Assembly (NCBI RefSeq): GCF_003402535.2
Contig: NZ_AP025172.1
Location: 1,302,001 to 1,366,000, forward strand
From: Cupriavidus sp. P-10
GTDB lineage: Bacteria > Pseudomonadota > Gammaproteobacteria > Burkholderiales > Burkholderiaceae
Length of the DNA stretch: 64,000 bases
Direction: 5' to 3'
Below, piece after piece: positions 62,397 through 64,000 of this stretch. Position numbers and translations under genes: made by a program. Under the pieces are notes generated by a model, which was given only the letters and a program-made list of their open reading frames with translations, did not search any database and was not told where the DNA came from. Each line of letters opens with the position of its first letter. The first letter of the stretch is position 1.

Positions 62397-62738
62397 GTGA
62401 TTCGCATGCTGTACCTGCTGGTCAAGCCAGAAGGCATGACCGACGAAGCCTTCCGCGCTGAATGCCTGCGCCACTACGAGATGTCGCACGATGTGCCTGG
62501 CCTGCACCGGTATGAGGTCCGCCTCGTCGCCGGGCAGCCGACCGACACCCATGTGCCTTTTTTCGACATCGGGCATGTGGACGCCATCGGCGAATGCTGG
62601 TTCGAGAACGAAGCTGACTACGACCGCTACATGGCTTCCGACGTCCGCAAGGCGTGGTTCGAACACGGCAAGACCTTTATCGGCCGGCTCAAGCCATTTC
62701 GCACCGCATCCGTCGCCGGCGCGAGGAGCGCTGGCTAG
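62397..62738 (+). CDS. mmlI: 4-methylmuconolactone methylisomerase
   Basis: A 113-residue EthD/ferredoxin-like fold protein. A GTG at 62397 follows AAGGAGA with a seven-base gap and gives the family N terminus [12 protein letters not shown]. His26, Tyr39, His52 and Cys67 fall at the positions described for the enzyme of C. necator JMP134, where His52 and Cys67 are the catalytic pair (recalled knowledge). It moves the methyl group of 4-methylmuconolactone to give 3-methylmuconolactone, so that the lactone can be isomerised. It lies between mmlH and mmlJ in the known order. Confidence 0.88.
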   Translation: MIRMLYLLVKPEGMTDEAFRAECLRHYEMSHDVPGLHRYEVRLVAGQPTDTHVPFFDIGHVDAIGECWFENEADYDRYMASDVRKAWFEHGKTFIGRLKPFRTASVAGARSAG

Positions 62739-62831
62739 GCACCGCCTTACCCGATTTAGCGCATAGGCTGAAGCCGGACCGGAGGCGGCCCGGTTCCAGC
62801 CCCACTTACCTGGAACAGACAAGGAGACATC

Positions 62832-63107
62832 ATGCTTTACTGCGTTCAGATGGACGTGAAGATTCCCGACTCAGTCCCCGCAGACCGTGCCGAAGCCATC
62901 AAGGCGGCGGAAAAGGCGCGGGCGATCGAAATGCAGAGGGCCGGAAAATGGCCACACCTCTGGCGCGTGGCGGGGCGCTACGCCAATATCAGCATCTTCG
63001 ATGTAGAAAGCCATGACGAGTTGCATGATCTGCTGTCATCACTACCCCTATTCCCCTACATGACCATCCAGGTCACGCCGCTGGCACGACATCCGTCTGC
63101 GATCTGA
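62832..63107 (+). CDS. mmlJ: Methylmuconolactone isomerase
   Basis: A 91-residue muconolactone-isomerase family protein (MLYCVQMDVKIPDSV, AGKWPHLWRVAGRYANISIF, LPLFPYMTIQV). It resembles CatC at 55749 but is clearly diverged. Placed after mmlI, it should convert 3-methylmuconolactone to 4-methyl-3-oxoadipate enol-lactone. ATG at 62832 follows AAGGAGACATC. It is the last recognisable gene of the island. Confidence 0.82.
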   Translation: MLYCVQMDVKIPDSVPADRAEAIKAAEKARAIEMQRAGKWPHLWRVAGRYANISIFDVESHDELHDLLSSLPLFPYMTIQVTPLARHPSAI

Positions 63108-64000
63108 GCAGCGTCACCACTGAATCGAAATGACCCCTCTCCGGCGCTGGAAGGTTCGCGCCGGCAAGGCAATACCCGCTGGCGTTGTCACGCTAACGGC
63201 CCCCTCTGATCCGACATGGCGGACGACGCACGCCAAGGCTCCACGTTGCGGATCGGCCGGAATACCAGGTTTGGCCCATCGACCATTTCGCCAGACGCCG
63301 TCTGAAAAATGCACACCGCCAAGTCGCTCTGGTGCAGCTCCGAAAATGGACGCCTTGTTCCTTGTCTGTGATCGGAGCGTTCTTCCTGAGCCACGACAAG
63401 TGGGAGACAGTCACGGAACGCAGATCAGCCTTACTGAGAAAGGAGTTCCAAGACCTGCGCTCGCAGCCATGTCAAAGCAGGTCTTCATGGTTTGCGAGGA
63501 TGCCATCCCATCGCAAGCTTGTAGTGTTCGGTCGGAAACGGCAGCTCAAACATGTCGACAGACGGCGACACGTGTCGCAAAGCATGGAACACGATATCAC
63601 TTTGTATGTCGGGTTGGATGTGCATAAGGACTCGATCACGGTCGCCTACGCAATCGGCATGGGTGAGGTCGTCGTTCCGCGCCCATACCTGTATGCCGGG
63701 ATCCTGGTGTTTGCGACCATTGGCGTCTATGGCATGCGCCAGTCGTGGTTCGACCTGGTAGGTGCCATTGGCATAGACAGCCGGCTCAGCGAAGGCACAC
63801 AGCAAGCCATCTCCGCGCCACGGCACCCTGTCACCTCTGCTAAGTCAGACCCGGCTGGCTTAGCACAACGGTGACTCCCTACTTGATGCCGATGCTGACC
63901 ACTACGCCAGGATGGAAGTCTCGCAAAGAGGCTAATCCCACCCTGCCAGCTCGCCGGTCTTGGACGCATGGGCCGCACAGCGTCTTCGAGCCAAGGCGCA
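63108..64000. other. Right edge: IS110 scrap and unassigned DNA
   Basis: 893 bases with no intact gene. Apart from the IS110 transposase start at 63584, I recognise nothing. Frames on both strands are interrupted or have no motifs. It looks like further mobile-element debris similar to that at the left edge. Confidence 0.5.
63584..63672 (+). pseudogene. IS110-family transposase, N-terminal fragment
   Basis: From an ATG at 63584 the frame gives MEHDITLYVGLDVHKDSITV and then AYAIGMGEV, the start of IS110 (DEDD) transposases with its first catalytic Asp. After about 30 residues homology stops and unrelated sequence follows in the same frame. Only the first catalytic motif is present. Confidence 0.75.

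Overview
The window is high-GC betaproteobacterial DNA, most likely Cupriavidus or a close relative in the Burkholderiaceae. This is inferred from the GGAGACAA-type ribosome sites, the many Bug/TctC binding proteins and LysR regulators, and an mmlH-mmlI-mmlJ gene order known from Cupriavidus necator JMP134. It reads as an accessory catabolic region: about 50 intact genes for uptake and breakdown of aromatic acids, amines or omega-amino acids and acyl-CoA-linked compounds, separated by decayed insertion sequences. No tRNA, rRNA, CRISPR array or core housekeeping block was seen.

Layout. 1-2.1 kb holds IS debris: an ISKra4-type fragment and a frameshifted, truncated ISL3 transposase. 2.1-6.4 kb has a LysR gene divergent from an RraA-Bug-RraA operon, flanked by broken pieces of the same two families. 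6.4-11.4 kb carries an alpha/beta hydrolase with an Asp nucleophile, an MHS-type transporter, a cupin like 2,4'-dihydroxyacetophenone dioxygenase, a LysR and a GntR/FCD regulator. 11.6-20.0 kb is a tight operon: binding protein, APH-like kinase-fold protein, acyl-CoA dehydrogenase, SDR, CoA-transferase, AMP-dependent ligase and iron-type alcohol dehydrogenase. A strong promoter overlapped by FCD-type operators precedes it. 20.0-21.3 kb is a graveyard of ISL3 and tyrosine-recombinase pieces.

21.3-44.1 kb is an amine/omega-amino-acid type locus. It contains a Dpp-like ABC transporter (two paralogous binding proteins, two permeases, one fused double ATPase), two HAD-cupin pairs, a PuuB-like FAD oxidase, GabD-like and GabT-like enzymes, a second class-III aminotransferase, a 984-residue FAD/Fe-S dehydrogenase like YdiJ, and AraC and Lrp regulators. 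A truncated ISKra4 copy and an IS630 scrap close it.

45.2-63.1 kb is an ortho-cleavage island. catA-benABCD, an AAHS transporter and a BKACE-family enzyme run on the minus strand. Two convergent LysR genes sit in the middle, each divergent from the genes it probably controls and each facing ATAC-N7-GTAT-type operators. catB-catC, a Bug protein and a metallo-beta-lactamase-fold hydrolase follow on the plus strand, then a LysR gene and mmlF-mmlG-mmlH-mmlI-mmlJ. Together the genes suggest benzoate and 4-methylbenzoate degradation: dihydroxylation (BenABC), rearomatisation (BenD), ortho cleavage (CatA), cycloisomerisation (CatB), then muconolactone isomerisation (CatC) or, for the methylated branch, MmlI and MmlJ, and CoA transfer (MmlFG). 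No PcaD-type enol-lactone hydrolase and no thiolase are visible, so the MBL-fold hydrolase and the BKACE enzyme are candidates for the missing steps. The right edge (63.1-64 kb) holds the start of an IS110 transposase and unassigned DNA.
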